64,000 bases of DNA from Pseudomonadota bacterium (GTDB lineage: Bacteria; Pseudomonadota; Gammaproteobacteria; Steroidobacterales; Steroidobacteraceae), in the NCBI GenBank assembly GCA_023417315.1, contig JAEZFW010000013.1, forward strand, positions 1-64,000, read 5' to 3'. Below the pieces are notes generated by a model. It ran no database searches. It saw only the letters and a program-made list of their open reading frames with translations, and had not been told where the DNA came from. The translations under genes and the position numbers were made by a program. Positions 26,226 to 34,699 of the stretch are shown here, piece after piece. Every line of letters begins with the position of its first letter. The first letter of the stretch is position 1.

Positions 26226-27260
26226 ATGACGCTCGGCGAGACGCCTGCTGCGCCCATCGCTGAGACGCTGCGATCGGTGGAAGCGGCGCGCGTGCGCGTC
26301 GAACCCGAACGCTCGATCGATCCAGCGAGGTGGGATGCGTTCGCGGCGGAGTGTGGTGGCTCCTTTCGTTGCGGCTATCGCGCCTCGATCGGTTGGCAGC
26401 TCGACCATCATGCGCGCTTTCGAATGCGCCGCTTCGCGATCTGGCTCGAGGGAAGGGAACGCATCAGGATCGGTCAGGTCGCGATCGGCATGGGCCCTCG
26501 CCTGCGCGTATTCGCGGATGGGATCCAGCTCACCCGCGAGTACGCGCATCTGTGGCCCCGCGCGATGCAGACCGTACTCGCCACCACGGGAGAGGGCTTC
26601 TATCAATACGGATCGCGTTGGAGCTTGGAGCCTGCTCGGCACGCTGAGTGCGCACAGGTCGAAGGCATCACGGTCGATGCCGTCAAGCCGATCACGATGT
26701 ACGCGGTCGACTTCTCCGGGTGGATCTCGTGGGATGCGTATCTGCGCAGCGTGAGTGAGAACGCGCGGCGCAACGCCAAGAAAGCGGACAGGCTCGGCTC
26801 TGCATTGACGATCGAAGTGCGGCGCGGCTGGAGCATGTTGCGCGATGCATCCCATCTGCTGCGTTTGCGAAAGGGTCTGTATGAGCGCAAGCGCATCCCC
26901 TTTTCGACGCGCACGAGCACATTGCGCTTGTTGCTACGAGCATGGGCGATGCGGGAACGCGCGTTCATCGCAGTCGCACGCTTACGGGGCAATCCCATTT
27001 CGAGCTTCGGCGGCATCGTCTTCGGCGAGAACACCTACTTCGTGGATGCAGGCTCGATGGAAGAGGATCACGGCATCTACTGGCATCTCATGCTGCGCAT
27101 GCTGCGAGATGCCTACGAGCGCGCGCCGCGCGGTCGATTCGTCACCGGCGCCTACTACGAAGGCAGCCCCGTTTCACCAGGACTCGACTTCTTCCGCCAT
27201 CAATGTCGTGCCCAAGGCTCGCCCACGAGTGAATTTACGTTCCGATATCGCCGCACGTGA
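26226..27260 (+). CDS. GNAT/FemAB-like acyltransferase
   Basis: A 344-residue protein resembling the CelD/BcsL and FemAB branch of the GNAT superfamily, which transfers amino-acid or acyl groups to cell-envelope or secondary-metabolite acceptors. Recognisable are SFRCGYRASIGWQLDHHARF near the N-terminus, SENARRNAKKADRLG (the basic helix common in FemAB-like proteins), HLLRLRKGLYERKRIPF, and the second half FIAVARLRGNPISSFGGIVF, VDAGSMEEDHGIYWHLMLRM and GAYYEGSPVSPGLDFFRHQC. No membrane segment is evident. The substrate is unknown and the family call rests on motif order only. The gene ends 50 bases before tRNA-Phe, which is on the other strand. Confidence 0.68.
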   Translation: MTLGETPAAPIAETLRSVEAARVRVEPERSIDPARWDAFAAECGGSFRCGYRASIGWQLDHHARFRMRRFAIWLEGRERIRIGQVAIGMGPRLRVFADGIQLTREYAHLWPRAMQTVLATTGEGFYQYGSRWSLEPARHAECAQVEGITVDAVKPITMYAVDFSGWISWDAYLRSVSENARRNAKKADRLGSALTIEVRRGWSMLRDASHLLRLRKGLYERKRIPFSTRTSTLRLLLRAWAMRERAFIAVARLRGNPISSFGGIVFGENTYFVDAGSMEEDHGIYWHLMLRMLRDAYERAPRGRFVTGAYYEGSPVSPGLDFFRHQCRAQGSPTSEFTFRYRRT

Positions 27261-27310
27261 TGGGGCGGCAGCACGCGACGGGCAGATCGATTCGGGAAGC
27301 GAAGGAAAAG

Positions 27311-27386
<76 letters not shown>

Positions 27387-27463
27387 ACATGAGGGCTACT
27401 GGCTAACTGGCAGCTGGCCAGAGAACGGGACAGCGGAACCAGAAGGGAACCAGGAGGGCGCGT

Positions 27464-27493
27464 ATTAAAACGGCGGACTCGCGGGGCGTCAAG
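27464..27493 (-). promoter_or_regulatory. Probable sigma-70 promoter of tRNA-Phe
   Basis: On the minus strand, TTGACG (27488-27493) is followed after 18 bases by TTAATA (27464-27469), then a GC-rich CGCGCCC discriminator. That combination is typical of stable-RNA promoters under stringent control. Transcription would start about 70 bases before the tRNA. The intervening leader contains an ACTGGCTAACTGGCAGCTGG stretch similar to the arm of palindrome E13. Confidence 0.6.
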
Positions 27494-27741
27494 GAAAAGC
27501 GTGTGCGGCACCCGAGCGCTCCGCGTGGCGCGCTTCAGCGTTCCGAAGATCGAACTGCGAACCCTTGTGGCGCGAGTCTGAGCCGTGGTAAGCCATTGTT
27601 CTGGCGGAGCTATTCGCCTCGCGACGCCGATTGGACTGGCGCGGTTGGCATTTGCTTTGCAACTTTTTCTGCCTGAACGGCGTTTCGCTGGGGCCGACTT
27701 TCCCCGCGACGAACGAACGACACATATTAAAGGAGTGCTCG

Positions 27742-29013
27742 ATGGCAGCAGTTGAGGCGGCCACTCAGGTGGGTCTGCGTCCCTCGGAGTCGCTGGCTTC
27801 CCGCTATCGTCGAATCCGCGCCGCGACGCTGGGGCTGTGCGAGCCGCTCGAACCCGAAGACTTCGTCGTCCAGAGCATGCCCGATGCGAGCCCCGCAAAG
27901 TGGCATCTCGCTCATACGACCTGGTTCTTCGAGCAGTTCCTGTTGCGACCCTCTCTCCCGAGCTATCGCACTTTCCATCCTCAGTACGAGTATCTGTTCA
28001 ACTCGTACTACGAATCCGTCGGTCCGATGCACGCTCGTGCCGCGCGCGGAATGTTGACGCGACCGTCCGTGGAGGAGATCTACGAGTATCGCGCGCACGT
28101 CGATGCACACATGCTCGATTTCCTCGCGAACAACGCGGATGACGAACGCATCGGCTCGCTTGCAACGCTCGGATTCAACCACGAGCAGCAGCATCAGGAA
28201 CTGCTGCTCACCGACATCAAGCACCTGTTCTCCAGCAATCCGCTGTTACCGACCTACCGACCGCGCGCGCTGCAGCCGACGCACACAGCGGCCTCGATGA
28301 GCTTCAAAGCGTTCGATGGGGGCACGAAGGACATCGGTGCGAATGGCAAGCACTTCTGCTTCGACAACGAAACACCGCGCCACCGCGTCTACGTCGAATC
28401 GTTCGCGCTCGCGGACCGTCCCGTTGTGAATGCGGAGTATCGCGAGTTCATCCGCGAAGGCGGGTACCGCCGAGCGGAGTTCTGGCTATCGGATGGATGG
28501 ACGACGGTCAAACGAGAAGGCTGGACTCGCCCCCATTACTGGGCGGAGTCGCTCGATGAGGAGTTCACGCTCGCGGGTGTGGAAGGGCTGCAGCCAGGCG
28601 CGCCGGTGTGTCACTTGAGCTACTACGAAGCTGACGCGTTCGCTCGCTGGGCTGGAGCGCGCTTGCCTACGGAGGCCGAGTGGGAGATCGCCGCCGCAAC
28701 GTTGCCGCTGTCCGGCAACTTTCTGGAGGATGATCAGCTTCATCCGCGCAATGTGCCCGACGCAATCGGAATGAAACAAATGTTTGGTGACGTATGGGAA
28801 TGGACAGCGTCGCCGTATGTCGCTTATCCGGGGTTTCGTCCGTCCAGGGGGGCGCTCGGGGAGTACAACGGTAAGTTCATGTGCAATCAACTCGTGCTAC
28901 GCGGCGGATCGTGCGCCACGCCCCGCGATCACATACGCGCAACCTATCGCAACTTCTTCTACCCGAACGCACGCTGGCAGTTCACCGGCTTGCGACTCGC
29001 TCGTGACTATTGA
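27742..29013 (+). CDS. egtB: Ergothioneine biosynthesis sulfoxide synthase EgtB
   Basis: A 423-residue iron(II) oxygenase that joins trimethylhistidine to a thiol in ergothioneine synthesis. The ATG at 27742 is preceded by AAAGGAG, which fixes the start inside a longer open frame. The N-terminal DinB-like domain carries iron ligands in KWHLAHTTWF (His55/His58) and NHEQQHQELL (His147, His151). The C-terminal formylglycine-enzyme-like (SUMF1) domain has YEADAFARWAGARLPTEAEW, FGDVWEWTAS and LRGGSCATPRDHIRATYRNF. egtD follows after 12 bases. No egtA or egtC is nearby, so the enzyme may use cysteine directly or the remaining genes lie elsewhere (inference). Confidence 0.95.
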   Translation: MAAVEAATQVGLRPSESLASRYRRIRAATLGLCEPLEPEDFVVQSMPDASPAKWHLAHTTWFFEQFLLRPSLPSYRTFHPQYEYLFNSYYESVGPMHARAARGMLTRPSVEEIYEYRAHVDAHMLDFLANNADDERIGSLATLGFNHEQQHQELLLTDIKHLFSSNPLLPTYRPRALQPTHTAASMSFKAFDGGTKDIGANGKHFCFDNETPRHRVYVESFALADRPVVNAEYREFIREGGYRRAEFWLSDGWTTVKREGWTRPHYWAESLDEEFTLAGVEGLQPGAPVCHLSYYEADAFARWAGARLPTEAEWEIAAATLPLSGNFLEDDQLHPRNVPDAIGMKQMFGDVWEWTASPYVAYPGFRPSRGALGEYNGKFMCNQLVLRGGSCATPRDHIRATYRNFFYPNARWQFTGLRLARDY

Positions 29014-29025
29014 GGAACGCACCTG

Positions 29026-29994
29026 ATGCCGAAGAAGCCGAACGTACTCGCCGCGGTACCTCCTCACGATCTGACGGACAGTGTGATCGACGGACTCAAG
29101 AAGCCAGAGAAGGCGCTTTCGCCCGTATGGTTCTACGACGAGCTCGGCTCATTTCTGTTCGATAACATCTGCGAGCTGCCTGAGTACTATTTGACTCGGA
29201 CCGAGATCGCCATCATGCGAGCACATGCGTCCGAGATGGCGGAGCACGTGGGCCGTGATGCCGCAATGATCGAGCTCGGCAGCGGTACGAGCCTGAAGAC
29301 TCGTTTATTGCTCGATCAGATCGAAATGCCGGCGACCTACGTGCCGGTCGACATCGCGCGCGAGCATCTGCTCGATGCGGCGGGTGCGATTGCACGGGAT
29401 TATCCCGATCTTCGCGTCATTCCGGTGTGCGCGAACTTTGCGCAGCCCTTCGAGCTTCCTGCATACGTTGCTAATTCGAGCCGGCGAGTCGTCTATTTCC
29501 CTGGCTCGACGATCGGCAACTTCGACACCGATGAAGCCGCGCGCTTGTTGCGCCGGATCCGAGAGATGATCGGTGATGACGGCGCTGTTCTCATCGGCGT
29601 CGACCTGCGCAAGGATCCCCGCATTCTGCATCGCGCCTACAACGACGATGCCGGGGTGACCGCAGAGTTCAACATCAACGCGCTGCGTCACTTGAATCGC
29701 GAGCTCGGCGCCGACTTCGATCTGGATGCTTTCGAACATGCCGCAGTCTGGGTCGAGAACAAGAGCCGCATCGAGATGCACTTGATCAGCAAGGAAGATC
29801 AGCGCGTTCACATCGGTGACGAAGAGGTCACGATCAAGCGCGGCGAGCACATCCTGACCGAGTACAGCCACAAGTACACATTGGAGAGCTTCGCTGACTT
29901 GGCTGCCACCGCAGATCTCAGTGTGACTCGCGTGTGGATGGATCCGCAGAAGCAGTTCAGTGTGCAACTGCTCGAGCCGAGAGTGCTGCAATAG
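29026..29994 (+). CDS. egtD: L-histidine N-alpha-methyltransferase EgtD
   Basis: A 322-residue SAM-dependent enzyme that trimethylates histidine to hercynine, the first step of ergothioneine synthesis. The length matches EgtD. Motifs include WFYDELGSFLFDNICELPEY, the SAM-binding ELGSGTSLKTRLLL, YVPVDIAREHL, FPGSTIGNF, and the histidine-binding IGVDLRKDP region with AYNDDAGVTAEFN. The C-terminal ILTEYSHKYTLESF is also conserved. The gene sits 12 bases after egtB and is certainly cotranscribed. In some proteobacteria this two-gene set is the whole recognisable cluster. Confidence 0.96.
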   Translation: MPKKPNVLAAVPPHDLTDSVIDGLKKPEKALSPVWFYDELGSFLFDNICELPEYYLTRTEIAIMRAHASEMAEHVGRDAAMIELGSGTSLKTRLLLDQIEMPATYVPVDIAREHLLDAAGAIARDYPDLRVIPVCANFAQPFELPAYVANSSRRVVYFPGSTIGNFDTDEAARLLRRIREMIGDDGAVLIGVDLRKDPRILHRAYNDDAGVTAEFNINALRHLNRELGADFDLDAFEHAAVWVENKSRIEMHLISKEDQRVHIGDEEVTIKRGEHILTEYSHKYTLESFADLAATADLSVTRVWMDPQKQFSVQLLEPRVLQ

Positions 29995-30012
29995 ATACGA
30001 GCTGAGGACTTC

Positions 30013-30130
30013 GCGTCGAGGAGGCCCGCCGGCGGGCAGGACGCTGCGCGTCGAGGAGGCTTCCGGCGGGCCAGAAAAGAGCAGCTATAGCGTACCTTCG
30101 GCCTCACGGGCGGCGAACCTTCGGCGCTCG
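30013..30130. repeat. Short direct repeats between egtD and lepB
   Basis: GCGTCGAGGAGGCCCGCCGG and GCGTCGAGGAGGCTTCCGGC occur about 35 bases apart, followed by GGGCCAGAAAAGAGCAG. The right half has two CCTTCGGC units. It looks like a small or degraded member of the palindrome family, but the arms pair poorly. Confidence 0.45.
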
Positions 30131-30166
30131 ATGCGGTCGTACATCTCACACTCGAGAGAACCACCA

Positions 30167-30820
30167 ATGAAGAACGCGCTTTCCAAGACCGCCCGCGAGT
30201 ACAAAGGCTTCTTCCTGTTCATCGTACTGATGGTGCTGTTTCGATCAGCGGTCGCGGACTGGAATGACGTGCCCAGCGGCTCGATGGAGCCGACGATTCT
30301 CATCGGCGATCGGATCTTCGTGAACAAGCTGGCCTACGACGTGCGCGTGCCGCTCACTCATTTCTCGCTGTATCGCATCGCGGACCCCGCACGAGGTGAC
30401 ATCGTAATTTTCGACTCGCGCGCGGCGGATAAGCGACTCGTCAAGCGCGTGATCGGCGTGCCGGGGGACAGCGTAGAGATGCGGCGAGGTCGATTGATCG
30501 TGAATGGCGTGCCCGCCGAATATCGAGACATGAAAACCGATGAGGACGCCGTGATCGTGACGGAAGACGTCGGGGCTGCGGCTCACTCAGTGCGCTTCGA
30601 GGCCATTCACGGTCGCTCGTTCGACTCTTTCGGACCCGTGACGGTGCCGCACGGACACTATCTGGTGCTTGGAGACAATCGCCATCACAGCGCCGATTCG
30701 CGCGTGTATGGATTCGTGCCGAGGCAAGAAATCGTCGGACGCTCGAGCGCCGTCGTGCTCTCGCTCGACCCTCAGAATTACTTTCTTCCACGTACGGGTC
30801 GCTTCTTCGACCCGCTGTAG
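30167..30820 (+). CDS. lepB: Signal peptidase I (single-anchor type)
   Basis: A 217-residue type I signal peptidase that removes signal peptides at the outer face of the inner membrane. The start is the ATG at 30167, since the frame upstream runs through repeat DNA. One membrane anchor spans about residues 14-30 (FFLFIVLMVLFRSAVA). Catalytic Ser39 lies in PSGSMEPT and catalytic Lys93 in LVKRVIGVPGD; the C-terminal box is LGDNRHHSADSRVYGFVP. At 217 residues with one anchor it is shorter than E. coli LepB, so it is probably a second paralogue rather than the lepA-linked housekeeping enzyme. That last point is inference from context. Confidence 0.93.
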   Translation: MKNALSKTAREYKGFFLFIVLMVLFRSAVADWNDVPSGSMEPTILIGDRIFVNKLAYDVRVPLTHFSLYRIADPARGDIVIFDSRAADKRLVKRVIGVPGDSVEMRRGRLIVNGVPAEYRDMKTDEDAVIVTEDVGAAAHSVRFEAIHGRSFDSFGPVTVPHGHYLVLGDNRHHSADSRVYGFVPRQEIVGRSSAVVLSLDPQNYFLPRTGRFFDPL

Positions 30821-30911
30821 CTGCGACTCCGGTCAACCCCGCTGCACTACTCGCTCTTCAATCCTGCCGGATCAACGGAGCTGATCAACGTGCTTATCTG
30901 ATGCGGCTGAT

Positions 30912-31187
30912 CTAACGAGGTTGGGCCTGTTGAGCACGCAACCGCCCGTAGTCAGCTTCTGATCGATAATCGTCCTCATCGTCGGCAAACTGCTCCAGCT
31001 CGTCCAGATCCGTGAGCAGCTCCAAATCCATGGCATACCATTCGTCGAAATCGACCTCATCGATGTCGCCACGAGTATCTTGGAAATAGATGACTCGATC
31101 GGAATCGTCCACGTTGATGACTTGGTACAGCTCTCGGCTTCCTCGATAAGAGTACCAACGACCTTCCTGCGGTATCACGTTGTTCAT
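30912..31187 (-). CDS. Small acidic protein, DUF6763-like
   Basis: A 91-residue acidic protein starting MNNVIPQEGRWYSYRGSREL at the ATG at 31187, which has a GGGGGG ribosome-binding stretch. The sequence alternates short beta strands and acidic turns (YQVINVDDSDRVIYFQDTRG, IDEVDFDEWYAMDLELL) and ends in an acidic helix. This resembles a family of small gammaproteobacterial proteins of unknown function (DUF6763) in which NxIPxxGxWY and the DxxxWY motif are conserved. The function is unknown. The gene has no operon partner; the nearest neighbours are lepB (convergent) and the amidohydrolase gene (divergent). Confidence 0.78.
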   Translation of the reverse strand: MNNVIPQEGRWYSYRGSRELYQVINVDDSDRVIYFQDTRGDIDEVDFDEWYAMDLELLTDLDELEQFADDEDDYRSEADYGRLRAQQAQPR

Positions 31188-31691
31188 GTGACCCCCCACT
31201 CTGCTCGCCAACACGAAAATTCCTCAAAACTGGAAAACGGAAAACTGCTACTGATTTCTCATCGCGCTCGTTGGCAAGCTCGCTTCACAATCGGGCGACT
31301 AATGATCCTTCACTCACGGCGAAGCCTACGCGCGGATCGATGGAGCTGCGCTAAGAGCTTTCCGACACCCACCACACGCTCCCTGCGCATTGACGAAAAC
31401 GCGAAGCTACAGGGGGCGGTTCCTGATCGACCCGTCGTTGCCTCCAACATGAGCTCCTTGCCTTCGATACGTCGGCGCGATGTAGTCGCCGGCCTGCCTT
31501 ACGTGGGTAGACAAAGCAAGAGCCAGGCCAACATGACGCATGCAACGACATCGAGATCGGCTCCTTACGATTCTGTGCGCTCTTCCCGCTTCGGTCGCGT
31601 GCGAAGTGCTCGCGTAGCTGCGATACCAGCACGGAAAACGCTGTCATTGCGTCCCTGCGCTGCGCCAAGGACACGAGTAGACTCCCGTTGC
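31188..31691. other. 500-base gap without a recognised gene
   Basis: This divergent interval separates the DUF6763-like gene from the amidohydrolase gene. Open frames cross it on both strands, including an upstream extension of the amidohydrolase frame, but they are compositionally odd, lack ribosome-binding sites, and resemble nothing I know. It should hold both promoters; none is clear by eye. Confidence 0.5.
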
Positions 31692-33035
31692 ATGACAACC
31701 TGTTTACCTAAGCTGCCCCTGCGTCGCGTGGCGCGAGTCACGCTCGCAACACTTGTTCTCCTCTGTGGTGCAACGACTGCTCCGCGTGCACAAGGATCGA
31801 GCGCAGAGTTGGACGCGGCCGTGGCTTCGATTGAGTCTAAGGTCATGGCATGGCGTCGGGATTTCCATGCGCATCCCGAGCTCAGCAATCGCGAGACGCG
31901 CACGGCCGACATCGTGAGCAAGCACCTGCGCTCGCTCGGGCTCGAGGTCAAAACTCAGATCGCGCACACGGGCGTGGCGGCACTCCTACGTGGAGCCAAA
32001 CCGGGTCCCACCATCGCGTTGAGGGCGGACATGGACGCCTTGCCGGTCACCGAGCAAACGGATGTGCCCTTCAAATCGAAGGTCACCACTCAGTTCAGGG
32101 GCGAGACCGTCGGCGTCATGCATGCCTGCGGCCATGACGTGCATACCGCGGTGCTCATGGGCGTCGCCGAGATCCTCGCGCGGCGCAAAGACACCCTTGC
32201 CGGCCAGATCCTCTTCATTTTTCAGCCCGCCGAAGAAGGCGCACCCGAAGGCGAGCGTGGCGGCGCCGAGCTCATGCTCGAAGAGGGTCTCTTCGAGATC
32301 GCGCAACCCGAAGCCGTCTATGGTTTGCACGTGATTGCATCCCTTCCGACGGGGGTCATCGGTTATCGATCAGGCCCCATGATGGCCGGCTCCGACTATT
32401 TCAAACTTGAAGTGCGAGGGCGTCAGACGCATGGCTCGCGGCCCTGGGGCGGAGTGGATCCGGTCATCGCTTCGGCTCAGATCTTGACGGGGCTGCAGAC
32501 AATCGTGAGCCGCCAAGTCGACATCACGGCTACTCCGGTCGTGCTCAGCGTCGGCGCGATCAAAGGCGGGATTCGGTTCAACATCATCCCAGATTCGGTG
32601 GAGATGGTCGGAACGCTGCGCACGTTCGACCCCGCTGTGCGCTCGGATGTGATCGAGCGAATGCAGCAGACCGCGACGCACATCGCCGCCGCAAGCGGGG
32701 CAAGCGCGACACTCGCATTCAGGCAAGAAGTGTCGATTCCCCCGGTGATCAATGACCCTAAGCTCACCTCCCGTGCACTCACGACTCTCGAAGGCGTCGT
32801 CGGCCCCGATCGAGTGCGCGAGATCAGCTTGCAGACGACCGCCGAAGATTTCTCCTTCTACGGCCGTGCTGCACCGGCGTTCTTCTTCTGGATCGGTATC
32901 ACACCGCCTGAGCAAAACCCCGAGACCGCGCCTTTCAATCATTCGCCGAACTTTTACGTAGACGAGGCCGGGATCAAGATCGCGGTACGAGCAATGCTGG
33001 CATTAGCGATGGATGGCCTTGACCGTGACGAGTGA
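31692..33035 (+). CDS. Exported M20-family amidohydrolase
   Basis: A 447-residue metal-dependent amidohydrolase of the IAA-amino-acid/hippurate hydrolase (M20D) group, which splits N-acyl amino acids. The ATG at 31692 begins a signal peptide (RVARVTLATLVLLCGATTAP, cleaved near PRAQ). Metal and catalytic motifs are complete: FHAHPELSNRE, LRADMDALPVTE, MHACGHDVHTAVLMG, FQPAEEGAPEGE with the catalytic Glu pair, YGLHVIA, and NHSPNFYVDE at the end. The dimerisation/lid domain starts near residue 215 (FKLEVRGRQTHGSRPWGG). The TGA lies inside the first unit of palindrome E15. The natural substrate is unknown. Confidence 0.93.
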   Translation: MTTCLPKLPLRRVARVTLATLVLLCGATTAPRAQGSSAELDAAVASIESKVMAWRRDFHAHPELSNRETRTADIVSKHLRSLGLEVKTQIAHTGVAALLRGAKPGPTIALRADMDALPVTEQTDVPFKSKVTTQFRGETVGVMHACGHDVHTAVLMGVAEILARRKDTLAGQILFIFQPAEEGAPEGERGGAELMLEEGLFEIAQPEAVYGLHVIASLPTGVIGYRSGPMMAGSDYFKLEVRGRQTHGSRPWGGVDPVIASAQILTGLQTIVSRQVDITATPVVLSVGAIKGGIRFNIIPDSVEMVGTLRTFDPAVRSDVIERMQQTATHIAAASGASATLAFRQEVSIPPVINDPKLTSRALTTLEGVVGPDRVREISLQTTAEDFSFYGRAAPAFFFWIGITPPEQNPETAPFNHSPNFYVDEAGIKIAVRAMLALAMDGLDRDE

Positions 33036-33150
33036 CCGGTGACGAGCAAGAGGCCCCGTGCGACGGGGTTTGCGGGGTAAACGCTCGTTCACACTCGATC
33101 TAAGCGTGCCTGCGCTGCGGCACGCGACGTTCCGTGCTCGTCACCTGACC
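33032..33150. repeat. Intergenic palindrome with GTGACCGGTGACGAGCA arm (element E15)
   Basis: The left arm GTGACCGGTGACGAGCA at 33032-33048 overlaps the amidohydrolase stop codon; the right arm TGCTCGTCACCTGAC is at about 33135-33149. The core contains a strong inner hairpin CCCCGT-GCG-ACGGGG. Confidence 0.7.
33054..33071 (+). terminator. Weak candidate terminator after the amidohydrolase gene
   Basis: CCCCGT pairs with ACGGGG around a GCG loop, followed by only three T. It lies ~20 bases after the stop codon, inside palindrome E15. The short T-tract makes intrinsic termination uncertain. Confidence 0.35.
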
Positions 33151-33235
33151 CCCCGCGCTTCCGACACGGATCACGGTTTGTCAGAAGACGCCTTATCTAT
33201 ACTCCCGCTCTGATCATGGGACCAGCATAGGCATC

Positions 33236-34318
33236 ATGGAGCTCACCGGCAGCCCACAAGACATTGCTTTGCTCAGGCGATTCTCTCCGCTCGACGGGAT
33301 GCGTGCGGAGAATCTGATCGCGCTTGCGCGCAAGACCAGTCGACGGCAGGCACCCCAGTCGCGCCTGTTATTTACGGAAGGCGACGAAGAGAAGCACACC
33401 TACTATTTATTGAGCGGCACGGTCGATCTGCTCCAGGAAGGGGAAGTCATCTCGACGATCACGGGCGGCTCGCCGAAGGCGAAGAATCCGCTGGCGCATG
33501 TGCTGCCGCGACCGTACTCCGCAGTCGTGACCTCGGCGCGCGCTGAATACTTGTTCATCGACAGCGAATTCCTCGACGTGATGGTCACGCTGGACCAAAC
33601 CGGCGCATATCACGTTGCCGAGCTGCGCGGTGCGGAAGAAGAAGGCGCAGAAGCCTCGGATACGGACGACTGGATGACGGCACTCCTGCAAACGAAGGCA
33701 TTTCACAAGGTCCCGCCCGCGAACATTCAAGCCATCTTCATGCGCCTGCAGCGCGCGGACTATCGCGCCGGCGAGGTCGTCATCAAGCAGGGCGATGTCG
33801 GCGACTACTTCTATGTCGTCGTCAAAGGCAAATGCGTCGTCACGCGCGAATCGCCGCTGAATAAAGAAGGCGTCAAGCTCGCGGAGCTTTCCATGGGCGA
33901 TACGTTCGGCGAAGAAGCGCTGATCTCGGACGCGAAACGCAACGCAAGCGTCACGATGCTCAGCGACGGTTATCTGATGCGCCTCGGCAAAGAGGACTTC
34001 CGCAAGCTCCTGAACGAACCCTTCTTGAAGTGGGTCGACTATGCGGAAGCGAAACGTATCGTCGCAGGCGGAGGCAAATGGCTGGACGTACGTCTACCTT
34101 CCGAATTCGATCAATATCACGCCGAAGGCGCACTCAGCATTCCGCTGTATTCACTGCGCCTCAAGATGAAATCCCTCGATCGCAACACACCCTACGTGGT
34201 CTGTTGCGACACCGGCCGCCGCAGCTCCGCGTGCGCTTACATTCTTTCCGAGCGCGGCTACCAAGCAAGCGTCCTCAAGGGCGGGCTGGTGTCGACGGAG
34301 ATAGCAGGCCGCAAGTAG
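33236..34318 (+). CDS. Double cyclic-nucleotide-binding domain fused to rhodanese
   Basis: A 360-residue cytoplasmic regulator. The first cNMP-binding-like domain (about residues 10-125; FSPLDGMRAENLIALARK, YYLLSGTVDLLQEG) lacks a clear phosphate-binding cassette. The second (about 150-265) has the pattern expected for ligand binding: DYRAGEVVIKQGDVGDYFYV, LSMGDTFGEEALISDAKRNA with the E-x2-L and basic residues. The C-terminal rhodanese domain (about 272-355) holds VVCCDTGRRSSA, with Cys324 positioned as the sulfur-carrying cysteine of a C-x2-G-x-R-S loop. No DNA-binding domain is present. Function is unknown; sulfur or redox status may be read together with a nucleotide (inference). The gene stands alone. 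Confidence 0.9.
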   Translation: MELTGSPQDIALLRRFSPLDGMRAENLIALARKTSRRQAPQSRLLFTEGDEEKHTYYLLSGTVDLLQEGEVISTITGGSPKAKNPLAHVLPRPYSAVVTSARAEYLFIDSEFLDVMVTLDQTGAYHVAELRGAEEEGAEASDTDDWMTALLQTKAFHKVPPANIQAIFMRLQRADYRAGEVVIKQGDVGDYFYVVVKGKCVVTRESPLNKEGVKLAELSMGDTFGEEALISDAKRNASVTMLSDGYLMRLGKEDFRKLLNEPFLKWVDYAEAKRIVAGGGKWLDVRLPSEFDQYHAEGALSIPLYSLRLKMKSLDRNTPYVVCCDTGRRSSACAYILSERGYQASVLKGGLVSTEIAGRK

Positions 34319-34355
34319 CGGCGCGGATGTGATCAGCGTCACATCCCCCCCCCCG

Positions 34356-34508
34356 CGAAAGCCTGTCGGCAGGATAGCCTCCGGCAAGAAAGACGCACTA
34401 TCGACGTCGAGTGAGCCTGCCGGCAAGACGACGTGCATGGGCATTTCCAAGCTGCGCGTGCACCTACAATCATGACTCTGGTCTGTCCTGCCGATAGGCT
34501 TTCTCACC
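34356..34508. repeat. Intergenic palindrome with GCCTGTCGGCAGGATAG arms (element E8)
   Basis: AAAGCCTGTCGGCAGGATAG at 34358-34377 pairs with CTGTCCTGCCGATAGGCTTT at 34483-34502 with about three mismatches. The inner left arm repeats AGTGAGCCTGCCGGCAAGAC, and the core ends CTCTGGTCTG. No gene is seen from 34319 to 34699, where a run of ten C (near 34346) also occurs. Confidence 0.8.
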
Positions 34509-34699
34509 GGCGATTAACCTCGCCGGCGTACGCCCTTCCCTGATTCCATCATCCCTGCCACCCACGCCCTTCCGTTGAGGCATAACCAGTGATGTCGTTC
34601 ACGTGAGTGTGCGTGCGGCCACTGTAAATACCGGGACTTCCATCCAGTTCCCCCTATGGCCGCCGATGTAGCTTGGAAGCTTACGGCTGTGGAGAAGCG

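Noticed and set aside
31080..31691. A 204-codon N-terminal extension of the M20 amidohydrolase
   Set aside because: The extension has no family similarity, and the ATG at 31692 begins a proper signal peptide followed by the conserved domain.
34340..34356. A run of C near 34346 as a phase-variable homopolymer
   Set aside because: It is about 350 bases from the next start codon, inside a gene-free region, so no coding or promoter effect can be argued. It might also be prone to sequencing error.
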